Origin: Fibrobacter sp. UBA4297
GTDB taxonomy: Bacteria > Fibrobacterota > Fibrobacteria > Fibrobacterales > Fibrobacteraceae
Assembly (NCBI RefSeq): GCF_002394865.1
Contig: NZ_DGUZ01000018.1
Coordinates: forward strand, 1-64,000
Direction: 5' to 3'
Length of the DNA stretch: 64,000 nt
Positions 1 through 7,931 of this stretch are shown piece by piece. Below the pieces are notes generated by a model that worked only from the letters and a program-made list of their open reading frames with translations, was not told the DNA's origin and made no database searches. Position 1 is the first letter of the stretch, and each line of letters starts with the position of its first letter. The translations under genes were made by a program, and so were the position numbers.

Positions 1-408
1 ACCGGTCTTGTTAAGCGGGTCAACGAACCAAGCCTTTATAAAACTGAGAACGTCACTCCCCAGATGTTTGCTCTGAAAATCAAGGCTTATGCCGAGCCTG
101 CCAATCATGACGGCCGGATAGCTGCTGTAAATCTTTTCGCGAGGGATGTTCTTTTCGACCTTCTTCTTACGGGACCCCGGAATTTTCTTGATGCTGTCAT
201 TGGAGAGCGTAAAAACCGCCACTAGTTGGGTCGGGTCTTCAGCAAGGGAAAAACAATAGTTCTTGCAAAGCAGTTCTTCGCTCTGCAAAAAGGCATCTTT
301 TGTGAAGAAATCATCCAAGTCGTTGTCCCCGCACTTGAATGATTTGCATAGGGCGGCCTTGCCTTGAGTATAGAACCCAAAGCGGCAATTCTGTTGGAGA
401 AAGTTCAT
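1..408 (-). CDS. GNAT-family N-acetyltransferase, toxin-like (3' end beyond the window)
   Basis: The minus-strand frame opens with ATG at 408 and stays open to base 1, so 136 codons are visible and the C-terminus is missing. The N-terminal part contains a CGDNDLDDFF segment, followed later by YPAVMIGRLGIS and HLGSDVLSFIKAW. This order (a Cys-Gly-Asp...Leu-Asp-Phe-Phe entry, then a strand with IGRL and a Gln/Lys-x-x-Gly-x-Gly-like acetyl-CoA loop) is typical of GNAT proteins of the kind that act as toxins by acetylating aminoacyl-tRNA. Its ATG overlaps the TAA stop of the 55-codon gene upstream (TAATG), so the two are translationally coupled. The toxin role is inferred from family and arrangement. 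A stand-alone acetyltransferase is the alternative. Confidence 0.72.
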   Translation of the reverse strand, partial: MNFLQQNCRFGFYTQGKAALCKSFKCGDNDLDDFFTKDAFLQSEELLCKNYCFSLAEDPTQLVAVFTLSNDSIKKIPGSRKKKVEKNIPREKIYSSYPAVMIGRLGISLDFQSKHLGSDVLSFIKAWFVDPLNKTG

Positions 409-575
409 TACTTAAATTCTCTAAAGTCGGCCTTGGAGAGAATGTCTCTAGCCTGTTCAATTTGCTTGGAAAAATCAATGGAACCGCGACGCTTTTCGCT
501 TTCTTCCATCATGAGGTCAAACCTGTCCGACGCTTCGCCGGTCAGTATCGGTACCGATGCGATTGCTAGTGCCAT
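408..575 (-). CDS. small antitoxin-like protein coupled to the GNAT gene
   Basis: This is a 55-residue frame starting at ATG 575. A very good Shine-Dalgarno sequence (GGAGGT) lies five bases upstream, and the stop overlaps the ATG of the GNAT gene. The protein starts MALAIASVPILTGEAS, followed by a charged helical stretch (DRFDLMMEESEKRRGSIDFS) and a second helix. The length, charge, strong ribosome site and overlap fit the antitoxin of a two-gene toxin-antitoxin unit. I see no recognisable DNA-binding motif, so the antitoxin role is inference from context. Confidence 0.65.
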   Translation of the reverse strand: MALAIASVPILTGEASDRFDLMMEESEKRRGSIDFSKQIEQARDILSKADFREFK

Positions 576-862
576 GATGACCTCCATTGTTGAATTGAAC
601 TGTAGTCAATATACATTTTTCCTCGTGCTGGTGCAAGTGGTGAAACTTGGGTCAAATGGCTTATTTGAGGAAAATGAAGCCTTTTGACCGTACTAGAGCA
701 AAAATATATTTCTAGTGTGTCATAAAATGACAAAATGGAAAAGAAACGGAATTTTGTCGTTTTTCACTATGCGTTTTACGCATACTGAGCATAAAAAAAA
801 GGTATTTTGCGGGATTTGCGCATTTATTTATATTAAATGTGAAAATTTATAAGGAACAAACC

Positions 863-2101
863 ATGAAACTAAGGACGATTATGACGATGCTTGGTATGGG
901 TGCGGTGCTTGCCGCATGTGATTGCTGCCCGCAGGGCGAGGCAAAGGCGCTTTCGCAGGACAAGGAACTGCGTGCCGTGATGGACAACTTCACGCAGAAC
1001 GAGGTTCCGGCGGCGACTCCGCTTGTAGAAAAGCGCGAGGTGGAGTTGATTCGCCTGGTGTCGCTTGTGACGCAGCAGTCGGGCGCTCTTTTGCAAGAAG
1101 AAGTGGCGACGGCGCTTGCGCAGGGGCTTACTCCCAAAGAGATTCTCGAGGCGATTTACCAGTGCGCCCCCTACACCGGGTTCCCGCGGACGGTGGATGC
1201 GGTTGAAATTGCCCGCAGCGTGTTCAAGGCGAAGAACGTGAAGGTGGACGAAAACCGTGCGACGGTGACGACGCAGTCCCGCTTGCAGGCGGGTGCCGAC
1301 GCGCAGGGAACGCTGTTCGGCCAGACTTTCCGCGACATGGCGAAGAACGGCAAGAGCGGTATGCCGACCATCAATTACTTCCTTGCGAGCAACTGCTTTG
1401 GCGATTACTACACCCGCAAGGGGCTCGACCTGAATACCCGCGAACTCTTGACGATGGCGATTCTCGTGAACCTGGGAACGGAGCCGCAGCTCAAGGCGCA
1501 CATCGGCGCGAACCTCAAGATTCGTACGGCCGAATACGTGGAACAGGCGATTTACAACTGCTTGCCGTATTGCGGTTATCCGCGCACGCTGAATGCATTG
1601 CGACTGCTCAAAGAAGCGGTGGCTGAGACGAAGGTCGCTGAGCCTGTCGAAGCGACGGCGGGTGCGGTTGGCGCGGCGGTCGCAAAATCCATGCCGGGCA
1701 AGGACTGGAGCGTGTTCCCGGTGGGCAAGCCGAACGACGCCTACGCCAAGTATTTCGTGGGCAAGAGCTATCTCGACATGATCAGCAAGGAACAGGTGGG
1801 TGTGGGGAACGTGACTTTTGAACCGGCGTGCCGCAACAACTGGCACATCCATCATGCAAAGAAGGGCGGTGGCCAGATTCTCATCGCGACGGCGGGCCGC
1901 GGCTACTACCAGGAATGGGGCAAGCCGGCAGTGGAACTGAAGCCCGGCGACGTGGTGAACATCCCGGCTGGCATCAAGCATTGGCACGGGGCGGCTCCGG
2001 ATTCCTGGTTCCAGCATTTGGCGATTGAAGTCCCTGGCGAAGGCGGTCGCAACGAATGGCTTGAGCCCGTGAGCGACGAAGACTACGGGAAGTTGAAATA
2101 A
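863..2101 (+). CDS. lipoprotein with two carboxymuconolactone-decarboxylase-like domains and a C-terminal cupin
   Basis: The ATG at 863 is preferred over 839 because AAGGA lies just upstream and it places a lipoprotein signal (MKLRTIMTMLGMGAVLAAC) at the very N-terminus, with Cys in an LAAC lipobox. Two related alpha-helical domains follow (roughly residues 45-120 and 155-245). Each ends in an EAIYQCAPYTGFPRT / QAIYNCLPYCGYPRT motif, typical of the carboxymuconolactone decarboxylase family (AhpD-like fold). A cupin barrel fills the last ~110 residues, with WHIHHAKKGGGQILIATAG and a later GIKHWHG supplying His ligands. Such CMD-cupin proteins occur with flavodoxins and DUF4405 proteins, as here. 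The substrate is unknown; it probably acts in the periplasm. The linker between the second CMD domain and the cupin (VAEPVEAT) is encoded by an interspersed repeat. Confidence 0.85.
   Translation: MKLRTIMTMLGMGAVLAACDCCPQGEAKALSQDKELRAVMDNFTQNEVPAATPLVEKREVELIRLVSLVTQQSGALLQEEVATALAQGLTPKEILEAIYQCAPYTGFPRTVDAVEIARSVFKAKNVKVDENRATVTTQSRLQAGADAQGTLFGQTFRDMAKNGKSGMPTINYFLASNCFGDYYTRKGLDLNTRELLTMAILVNLGTEPQLKAHIGANLKIRTAEYVEQAIYNCLPYCGYPRTLNALRLLKEAVAETKVAEPVEATAGAVGAAVAKSMPGKDWSVFPVGKPNDAYAKYFVGKSYLDMISKEQVGVGNVTFEPACRNNWHIHHAKKGGGQILIATAGRGYYQEWGKPAVELKPGDVVNIPAGIKHWHGAAPDSWFQHLAIEVPGEGGRNEWLEPVSDEDYGKLK
1633..1657 (+). repeat. interspersed repeat (GCTGAGCCTGTCGAAGC type) inside a CDS
   Basis: The palindrome-like unit GTCGCTGAGCCTGTCGAAGC lies exactly in the linker between the CMD and cupin domains of the lipoprotein. 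A second copy, in the opposite orientation, occurs at about 43001-43021 inside the FISUMP gene. Both are read in the same frame, as AEPVEAT and TEPVEVS. Confidence 0.7.
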
Positions 2102-2195
2102 AATAATTTTCACATGAGTCATTCTCCAAAGGAGAATTCATACAGCCTGCGACTTTTTTATCCGCAATGGAAATGGTGTATAATGGAGAAAATTT

Positions 2196-3632
2196 ATGAA
2201 GTTCGCTAAACTTTTATCTTGTGCAATTTTGTGGTTCTCGGCGGTGCCGCTTGCGGCGGCACCTGCGCCCGACGGCTTCGTGCTTATCAAGGGCGGGACT
2301 TTCAACATGGGAAGCCCCACAAACGAGGACTGGCGCGTCAACGACGAGACGCTCCACAAGGTGAAGGTCTCCGATTTTTACCTAGGCAAATACGAGGTGA
2401 CGCAAAAGCTTTACCGCGAAGTGATGGGCGAAAATCCCTCCAGTTTCAGGGGTGACGACTTGCCTGTCGAAAACATCACGTGGCTCGAAGCGGCTCGTTT
2501 TTGCAACAAGTTAAGCGAACGCGATGGGCGCACTCCCGTTTACGCTATCGAAGGCGATGCGGTCAGCTGGAATCGCGAGGCGAACGGCTACAGGCTCCCT
2601 ACCGAAGCGGAATGGGAATACGCGGCCCGAGGCGGCACGACCACGCCGTTCTACACAAAGAAGGCTCCCGGTGCCGACGACGTGAATTTTTACGGGCATT
2701 ACCCGTATCAAATCGAGCAGAACTATTTCAACGACGAGGTCCTGGAAACACGCCCCGGCGTTTACCGCGGGAACACGCTCCCCGTGGGTAAGTTCAAGCC
2801 CAATCCCTTCGGGCTTTACGACATTTACGGGAACGTGGGCGAATGGTGCTTTGACTTTTACGGTGATTACGGTGTTTCTGCGGGCTCGACAAGCGTGGCG
2901 GTCGATCCGGCGGGCAAGCCTTCGGGCACAAGGCGCGTGCATCGCGGTGGCGGCTGGAACGATTTCGGTAAGAACCTCCGCAGCGCCTATCGCGGAGCCA
3001 TGCAGCAATCCAGCAAGAGTTACAATGTGGGGCTCAGACTCGCCATGAATGCGGGTGCAGGCGTCAAGGGAACATTTGTGACTCAAGAAGCGGCGGGCTT
3101 TAAGGGCGAAAAGGCGCAAGCGGCGTCGAACCCGAAAGGCACTTCCCGCGCGCTAATCGTTTTCTATTCCTGGAGCGGGAATACCCGCGGCGTGGCCCGC
3201 GAAATCAAGAAGCAGACCGGTTTCGACATGGTGGAACTTGAACTCGTGAAGCCCTATTCCGACGACTACAACACCGTCTTGAAGCAGGCGCAGAACGACC
3301 AGCACAAACAGGCGCGCCCTGCCCTAAAGAAAAAGCCCGACGCAAAGAAGTGGGCCGATTACGAAACGATTATCATCGGTTACCCCAACTGGTGGGCGAG
3401 TATCCCGATGCCTATTGCGACTTTGCTCGAAAGTTACGACTTTACGGGCAAGCGGATTCTGCCATTCTGCTCCCACGGTGGCGGGCGCTTTGGCCAGAGC
3501 ATCACCGCGATTGCGAAACTCGCGCCCAACGCAAAAATCGGCGAAGGCCTTTCGGTGCATTATTCCGGCGGTTCGAACCTCTCGAAAGATGTGGCCAAGT
3601 GGCTCGAGAAAAACAGCGTGAAGACGAAATAA
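2196..3632 (+). CDS. secreted SUMF1 (FGE-sulfatase-type) domain fused to a flavodoxin domain
   Basis: A signal peptide (MKFAKLLSCAILWFSAVPLAAA) is followed by a SUMF1/formylglycine-generating-enzyme-like domain (about residues 25-290). Its typical pattern is visible: FVLIKGGTFNMGS near the start, then YEVTQKLYREVMG, YRLPTEAEWEYAARGG, YDIYGNVGEWCFDFY and HRGGGWND near the end. From about residue 318 there is a complete flavodoxin domain: the FMN phosphate loop YSWSGNTRG, then YETIIIGYPNWWASIPMP and LPFCSHGGGRFGQS. SUMF1 domains of this type usually bind or modify exported proteins. Flavodoxins are normally cytoplasmic, so a secreted fusion is unusual. An RBS (GGAGAA) precedes the ATG. The flanking CMD-cupin and DUF4405 genes suggest an envelope redox module; this is inference. 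Confidence 0.85.
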   Translation: MKFAKLLSCAILWFSAVPLAAAPAPDGFVLIKGGTFNMGSPTNEDWRVNDETLHKVKVSDFYLGKYEVTQKLYREVMGENPSSFRGDDLPVENITWLEAARFCNKLSERDGRTPVYAIEGDAVSWNREANGYRLPTEAEWEYAARGGTTTPFYTKKAPGADDVNFYGHYPYQIEQNYFNDEVLETRPGVYRGNTLPVGKFKPNPFGLYDIYGNVGEWCFDFYGDYGVSAGSTSVAVDPAGKPSGTRRVHRGGGWNDFGKNLRSAYRGAMQQSSKSYNVGLRLAMNAGAGVKGTFVTQEAAGFKGEKAQAASNPKGTSRALIVFYSWSGNTRGVAREIKKQTGFDMVELELVKPYSDDYNTVLKQAQNDQHKQARPALKKKPDAKKWADYETIIIGYPNWWASIPMPIATLLESYDFTGKRILPFCSHGGGRFGQSITAIAKLAPNAKIGEGLSVHYSGGSNLSKDVAKWLEKNSVKTK

Positions 3633-3647
3633 TGTATATTCCCTAAT

Positions 3648-4331
3648 ATGCCTATTTCCGCCAAAATCCGTATGCCTCTTGATATCGCGATGACGGTCGC
3701 GACGCTCATGCTGATGGGCGGCAATTACTTCTTTGAATCGACGGCCGTTCACGAGATTCTGGGCGTGGTGCTGCTCGCTTTGTGGGCGGTGCACATCACG
3801 CTGAACCGGCGCTTTTTTCTTTCGTTGTTCAAGGGCCGCTACAACGCATTCCGTATTCTGCAGGCGATCGTGAATTGCGGGATTCTTTTGTGCGCAATTT
3901 TCCTGATGGTGAGCGGAATCATGCTTTCGAACCATGTGTTCGCATTCCTCGGAATTGAATCGGGCGCAAACTTCGCCCGCACGGCGCACCTGCTCGCAAG
4001 CCACTGGTATTACGTGTTCATGTCGCTCCACATCGGGCTGCATGTGAGCCTGATTGCAAACCGTTTGGGACTTGTGGGTGCATTCAAGTTAAAGACAGCC
4101 CTAATTGCAACTCGCGTGGTTACAATTCTTGTGGCGGGTTACGGAATTTACGCCTTCGCCATTCGCGGGCTTTGGAAATACTTGTTCTTGCAACAGCCCT
4201 TCTTCTTCTTTGATGCGGAACGCGGCTACGCCCTCTTTTTCGCGGACTATATCGCCATCGTCGTGCTGTTCGCCGTTGCGGTGCATCTCTTTAATGCAAT
4301 AATTTCAAGCCGACAATCCCGGATAAAATAA
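3648..4331 (+). CDS. DUF4405 family integral membrane protein, cytochrome b561-like
   Basis: The protein has 227 residues and about six hydrophobic segments. Histidines sit at positions typical of haem-ligating membrane proteins: H35 and H49 in the first helices, then H114, H119, H128 and H132 in a SHWYYVFMSLHIGLH segment. DUF4405 proteins are small membrane proteins thought to carry haem and often stand next to flavodoxins. It begins 15 bases after the SUMF1-flavodoxin stop, so it is probably co-transcribed and could pass electrons across the membrane to the exported flavodoxin domain. Haem binding is inferred from the histidines only. The 3' end overlaps the convergent SMR gene by about 40 bases. 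Confidence 0.75.
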   Translation: MPISAKIRMPLDIAMTVATLMLMGGNYFFESTAVHEILGVVLLALWAVHITLNRRFFLSLFKGRYNAFRILQAIVNCGILLCAIFLMVSGIMLSNHVFAFLGIESGANFARTAHLLASHWYYVFMSLHIGLHVSLIANRLGLVGAFKLKTALIATRVVTILVAGYGIYAFAIRGLWKYLFLQQPFFFFDAERGYALFFADYIAIVVLFAVAVHLFNAIISSRQSRIK

Positions 4332-4605
4332 GCAAAACGCAAATGGCTTTCGGGATAGAGAAATGCTCCTGAAATAGATAAACGCCCAGGGCGAACGTTC
4401 CCACCGTGCCTAGTCCTGTCCATATCGCATAGGCGGTGCCGAGCGGCAGTTTCTTTACGGCGAGCGACAAGAATACGGCGCTCAAAAGGAAACCGATTAC
4501 CGTGATGACTGAAGGGACTGTTTTGGAAAAGCCCTCCGAGTATTTCATGGCGCAGGCCCAAACCACTTCGAGAACGCCCGCCACAGCAAGCATAAACCAT
4601 TCCAT
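4291..4605 (-). CDS. small multidrug resistance (SMR) family exporter
   Basis: The start at 4605 is chosen because GGAGGT lies just upstream and it gives a 104-residue protein, normal for SMR proteins. It has four transmembrane helices. The essential membrane glutamate of the family is in helix 1 (GVLEVVWACAMKYSEGF), and the AYAIWTGLGTVG segment marks helix 3. The KYSEGF and AIWTGLG features resemble the SugE/Gdx branch, whose known members export guanidinium; a quaternary-ammonium exporter is the alternative. The leader upstream folds into two stems (see the separate entry), so regulation at the RNA level is possible. Confidence 0.88.
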   Translation of the reverse strand: MEWFMLAVAGVLEVVWACAMKYSEGFSKTVPSVITVIGFLLSAVFLSLAVKKLPLGTAYAIWTGLGTVGTFALGVYLFQEHFSIPKAICVLLILSGIVGLKLLH

Positions 4606-4620
4606 TTCTTTACCTCCAGG

Positions 4621-4690
4621 AATCTTTATCTTCAAAGACCTAACGATAAAGAATGCGTGTTCCCCCATTACCCGGTGGCAATAGGGCGCG
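4621..4690 (-). promoter_or_regulatory. structured 5' leader of the SMR gene, candidate RNA switch
   Basis: On the minus-strand RNA, CCCUAUUGCC (4686-4677) pairs with GGUAAUGGGG (4672-4663) around an ACCG tetraloop. Two of its pairs are G-U wobbles, possible only in the minus-strand transcript. Nearer the gene, an 8-bp perfect stem (4645-4652 with 4623-4630) ends just before the ribosome site. SMR/Gdx genes are often under guanidine riboswitches, but the ACGR loops and other conserved parts of the known classes were not found. Confidence 0.35.
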
Positions 4691-4748
4691 GTTCAAATTA
4701 TGGAATAAAGATAGCTATTCTCTTTAAAAAATTCTATCTTACTCACCG

Positions 4749-5174
4749 ATGAAGCCCGTTAAACAAAATATTCTTTCGATGATTGCAGTCGCGTTGTTCG
4801 CGATTCTTGCTGCCGTTGTCGAGGGTTCTTTTGTTTACGATTACGGAACCGAAATGGGGCGGGCTTCGGAATATGGCAAGGTCTCCGCCGACAATGTGCA
4901 TGCCGAAAGTCCGCTGTTCCTGTTGCGGGAATCGACTGCCGAGGCCATGCAGTTTACACGCAGGTCGGGCCAGCAGGTGTCCTTGCGTGCATCGCGCGGC
5001 AACGGCCTTCAAGGCTATGGCGGGCGCAGTTCGGCAACGCCCAAACAGGGTACACCGTTTGCGACTAAGATCGCGCGACCAACTGTTTGCGCCCAATGCG
5101 GCTTCCCTTTGCCGCTAGTTTATCAGAAATCAAAAGAGTATTACGTTTATACGCTAGAGCGAATGCTCTGTTAG
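4749..5174 (+). CDS. hypothetical protein with N-terminal signal or anchor helix
   Basis: A frame of 141 residues starts with a hydrophobic segment (about residues 8-27) and continues with a polar, Arg/Gly/Ser-rich middle and a short cysteine-containing end (VCAQCGFPLP). I do not recognise a family. The ribosome site is weak, and the C-terminal half has an uneven composition, so a frameshift or fortuitous extension is possible. A short secreted or membrane-tethered protein is the most that can be said. Confidence 0.4.
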   Translation: MKPVKQNILSMIAVALFAILAAVVEGSFVYDYGTEMGRASEYGKVSADNVHAESPLFLLRESTAEAMQFTRRSGQQVSLRASRGNGLQGYGGRSSATPKQGTPFATKIARPTVCAQCGFPLPLVYQKSKEYYVYTLERMLC

Positions 5175-5266
5175 CAAGTTCTTTCTCCGAACACTCAGTC
5201 ACAGGTAAATTGCCGCGGCCCCTGCCGGGGTGCGCGATTACATTCATTTTAAAAAAGAGAAAGAAC

Positions 5267-5668
5267 ATGGAAAACATTTCCAAGATGGAGATGGCTAACG
5301 CCCTCTTCAACAAGCCCTATATCAAGACCGAAAAGAAGTTTTTCGGTTTCAAAACCAATGTCACCTACACTAAGACGAATTCACCCGTAGTGGGAACTTG
5401 CCTGGACTACAGCCCTACGGAGGGCCAAAAGGTCAAGGAAATTGTCGAGGCTTCTTCAAGCGCCTTGGACGCGGTCGTTCAAAAAACTGGCCATCCAAAA
5501 ACAGGCGACAACGGTAACTTCCGCCTGAATCTCTGCTATTCGCAGGACCGCGAATTTGCGGCACTGCACCTGCAGCAGTTCTCGGGATTCGAGTACCATA
5601 CCGTAGGTGAAATCCGTTTTGCCGAAGGTGAAGAAGCGCATAAACTTCTCGCCGTTTTCGTGAAATAA
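5267..5668 (+). CDS. hypothetical protein, about 133 residues
   Basis: The frame is open from 5087, but the ATG at 5267 is the likely start: AAAGAGAAAG precedes it, and the residues upstream are of arginine/leucine-rich shadow type. The protein is soluble, without signal peptide or membrane segment, and mixed alpha/beta in appearance. It includes FFGFKTNVTYTKTNSPVVGT and an end reading EIRFAEGEEAHKLLAVFVK. No family is recognised. A strong terminator follows, so it is probably monocistronic. Confidence 0.65.
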   Translation: MENISKMEMANALFNKPYIKTEKKFFGFKTNVTYTKTNSPVVGTCLDYSPTEGQKVKEIVEASSSALDAVVQKTGHPKTGDNGNFRLNLCYSQDREFAALHLQQFSGFEYHTVGEIRFAEGEEAHKLLAVFVK

Positions 5669-5688
5669 ACGGACATGTCGTCAAAAGG

Positions 5689-5716
5689 CCCCCCTCGGAA
5701 AAACGAGGGGGCTTTG
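5689..5716. terminator. bidirectional rho-independent terminator
   Basis: CCCCCTCG pairs with CGAGGGGG around a GAAAAA loop. It is followed by CTTT on the plus strand and by CCTTTT on the minus strand. It lies between the convergent genes ending at 5668 (+) and 5757 (-) and can serve both. Confidence 0.8.
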
Positions 5717-5756
5717 ATGCCGATGCCGCTATCGCATAACCAATCGCATTAATCGC

Positions 5757-6920
5757 TTATTTGAAATCAATTCCTTCAAACACGATTTTGTCAACTTCTA
5801 GATAAGTTCCGCTTCTCATAAAAATGCTAAACAGACCGATTTCGTGAGAAATCTCTTTCCACTCCACTTGATAGGAGCTTTCTTCAAGAACTTCCCTACC
5901 GGGGTGCAAGATGATTTCATTCCAATTTTCAGCCGCTTTGGCCTTCCATAACGATTTTTTAAAGGTATTTTCTCCAACTTCACGGTAATGTTCCAAAGCG
6001 ATATTCAATTCACAGTCGCCTCTTACCGTAAGGCGAATCGCCGTGAGATTGCTCAGGTCGAAAAATCCTGTATCAAGTCCTAGATGAGTTCCGAGCAAAA
6101 CGAAGCCTGTATCTATTGCGAATTTAACAGCGAGATACTTCCCATGATCTTTATCTTCTTTTAATACGGATGAGAAACTTTCAGCACTATCAGGTATTGC
6201 AAAATTCGCTTTGCCAACAGCATTAAAATACCATCCGTAGTTAGGATAAGTTTTAGCGAGGTTATTCAAACTATCTCCATCGTCAAAGTCTTCGAAAACA
6301 TACTCAACAGACTTTCCTGGAACAGGAACGAGCGTATCTGCGGATTCATTTGGCGCAAGCGCCACTTCTGCGATGGTCGAATCTCCAGCAACAATAGTAA
6401 AGGACCCTGCCGGCACATGCGCAAACACATACTCGCTACCGAAGCGGTTTGCAAAATAGGGGGTCGATTCCAGTTGAACATTTTCTAACAAGTCTTCGAT
6501 TTCTTGGGTCGAAACGCCAGTACGTACAATGAGCGAAGCCGAAGGCAACAATGCAATTTCCTGAACCGAGGTATCTGCAAAATCGACCGGCGACCAACTC
6601 ATGAATGCGGAATCTTTGCCCGCAAGGGCTTCTACAAAACAGCCTTGGTCTGTGCAGATGCCGAGTTTGTCATTAAAAGAAACTCGTCCGCTTGAATCCG
6701 AAAGGGCGCTATCAATGACCGAGAAGGCATCTTTTGAATACACCTTCATTTGTGCGCAAGCGAACGGCTTATTTAAACTGTCAACGACGTTGAAGGCAAT
6801 TCCATTTGTCGTTTCACTTGTGGCACCTGCGGTGTTGCTTTCGGAACACCCTAAAAACAGCGACAGGCAAAGCATGCCGCAAAACGAAAGGTAAACCGAT
6901 GTTTGTATACTTTTTTTCAT
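5757..6920 (-). CDS. lipoprotein with C-terminal carbohydrate-binding-like domain
   Basis: The start at 6920 gives a clean lipoprotein signal with Cys25 in an LFLGC lipobox. AGGAAG precedes the ATG, which overlaps the TGA of the TIGR02147 gene. After the signal there is a carboxypeptidase-regulatory-like beta region (VVDSLNKPFACAQMKVYS...SDSSGRVSF), then linker strands. The C-terminal half opens with YVFEDFDDGDSLNN, followed by GWYFNA, and resembles the beta-sandwich domains (CBM11/CIA30-like) common in Fibrobacter surface lipoproteins. Coupling to a TIGR02147 gene is a recurrent arrangement in this genus. The ligand is unknown. Confidence 0.72.
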   Translation of the reverse strand: MKKSIQTSVYLSFCGMLCLSLFLGCSESNTAGATSETTNGIAFNVVDSLNKPFACAQMKVYSKDAFSVIDSALSDSSGRVSFNDKLGICTDQGCFVEALAGKDSAFMSWSPVDFADTSVQEIALLPSASLIVRTGVSTQEIEDLLENVQLESTPYFANRFGSEYVFAHVPAGSFTIVAGDSTIAEVALAPNESADTLVPVPGKSVEYVFEDFDDGDSLNNLAKTYPNYGWYFNAVGKANFAIPDSAESFSSVLKEDKDHGKYLAVKFAIDTGFVLLGTHLGLDTGFFDLSNLTAIRLTVRGDCELNIALEHYREVGENTFKKSLWKAKAAENWNEIILHPGREVLEESSYQVEWKEISHEIGLFSIFMRSGTYLEVDKIVFEGIDFK

Positions 6921-7765
6921 CGTTCTTCCTTTTTCATCATCGGGAATAACTGAAAATTTAATTGATATACGCTGTCGCAAATTTGCGGAGGCATCGCATT
7001 GACAACGTTTATGATAGCTTTTCGTGTCTTGGCGAGGATTTCGCGTATCTTTTCTATTTGTTGCGAATCAAGCGCCATCGTAAGCGTACTGATATCGCGC
7101 TTTTCTTTGGGTGTGTTTTGGATGGATTTGCCAGCCAGATCCGCGATACTGCACTGATAGTCGCTAATACAAGCGCTCAGCCAGTGTTCCATAGTCTTGA
7201 GATGAGCGTCGGTCGGAACCACACGACCATCCTTGTTGGCGCGAGCAAGTCCGAGCTGCAACAAAGCATCGACAGCATTTTCCACCTGCGAGGCGGAAAG
7301 CTTCGGAATGCAACATTCTCCGAGAGCGCCTGCATCTTGCGGACCGCGGTAATCGAACACGTCAAGCGCAGAGCGAATCATCGGATAATACCATTGTTGA
7401 AAATAGCGATAGCATGCCTCATCAAGTTCTCGGCTGGCTGCAGGTCGCATTTTTTGAAGAGTCTCGAAATGTCGACGAACGTCCTCGTCGTTTTTAGCCT
7501 TGCTGTAAGCAATCATTTCACGGAAGTATTCTGCCTTGGCATCTTTGAAACGAAAAAATTTAACGAAAACATCTATACATTTCGGAGAAATATGGCGTTT
7601 CCCCTGCATTATTTTCAAAAGCAGACTTGCATCCATGCTAACCGCAGCAGCAAACACTCGGTAACTGAACGAGGGATCCAGTGATTTTTCGAGTTCATAG
7701 AACTCCTGCAAGAACTTGCGGTAGTCTGAATAGTCATAGATGTTGATTTTGTTTTTTGCAAACAT
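6917..7765 (-). CDS. TIGR02147 family protein (Fibrobacter paralogous family)
   Basis: The 282-residue protein begins with the family's opening, NIYDYSDYRKFLQEFY. A helix-turn-helix-like stretch follows (SYRVFAAAVSMDASLLLKIMQGKRHIS), then a long helical C-terminal region with the characteristic YYPMIRSALDVFDY segment. TIGR02147 proteins are expanded in Fibrobacter and are generally thought to be transcriptional regulators. This one is translationally coupled (ATGA overlap) to the lipoprotein gene downstream and diverges from the GH26 mannanase, so control of either neighbour is plausible but unproven. Confidence 0.85.
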   Translation of the reverse strand: MFAKNKINIYDYSDYRKFLQEFYELEKSLDPSFSYRVFAAAVSMDASLLLKIMQGKRHISPKCIDVFVKFFRFKDAKAEYFREMIAYSKAKNDEDVRRHFETLQKMRPAASRELDEACYRYFQQWYYPMIRSALDVFDYRGPQDAGALGECCIPKLSASQVENAVDALLQLGLARANKDGRVVPTDAHLKTMEHWLSACISDYQCSIADLAGKSIQNTPKEKRDISTLTMALDSQQIEKIREILAKTRKAIINVVNAMPPQICDSVYQLNFQLFPMMKKEER

Positions 7766-7931
7766 AAAGCGTCTCGCCAGATATAAAAATGCTCTACCTA
7801 AAAATCGTTTCTTTCACAGGCGTTTCATAAAAAAAATATACAATTCGTAGACATTTTTGTCCACACCATTCGAAAAAAATAATTGATAAATATACTTGGG
7901 GAATATAATTTCGTGAAATGGAGGAACCCTA

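Noticed and set aside
339..687. Plus-strand frames at the window start
   Set aside because: They are antisense to the GNAT gene and its small partner, which have matching motifs and a strong ribosome site.
4606..4740. Guanidine-I, -II or -III riboswitch before the SMR gene
   Set aside because: The required ACGR loops or other conserved cores are not present; the first loop reads ACCG. It is kept only as an unidentified structured leader.
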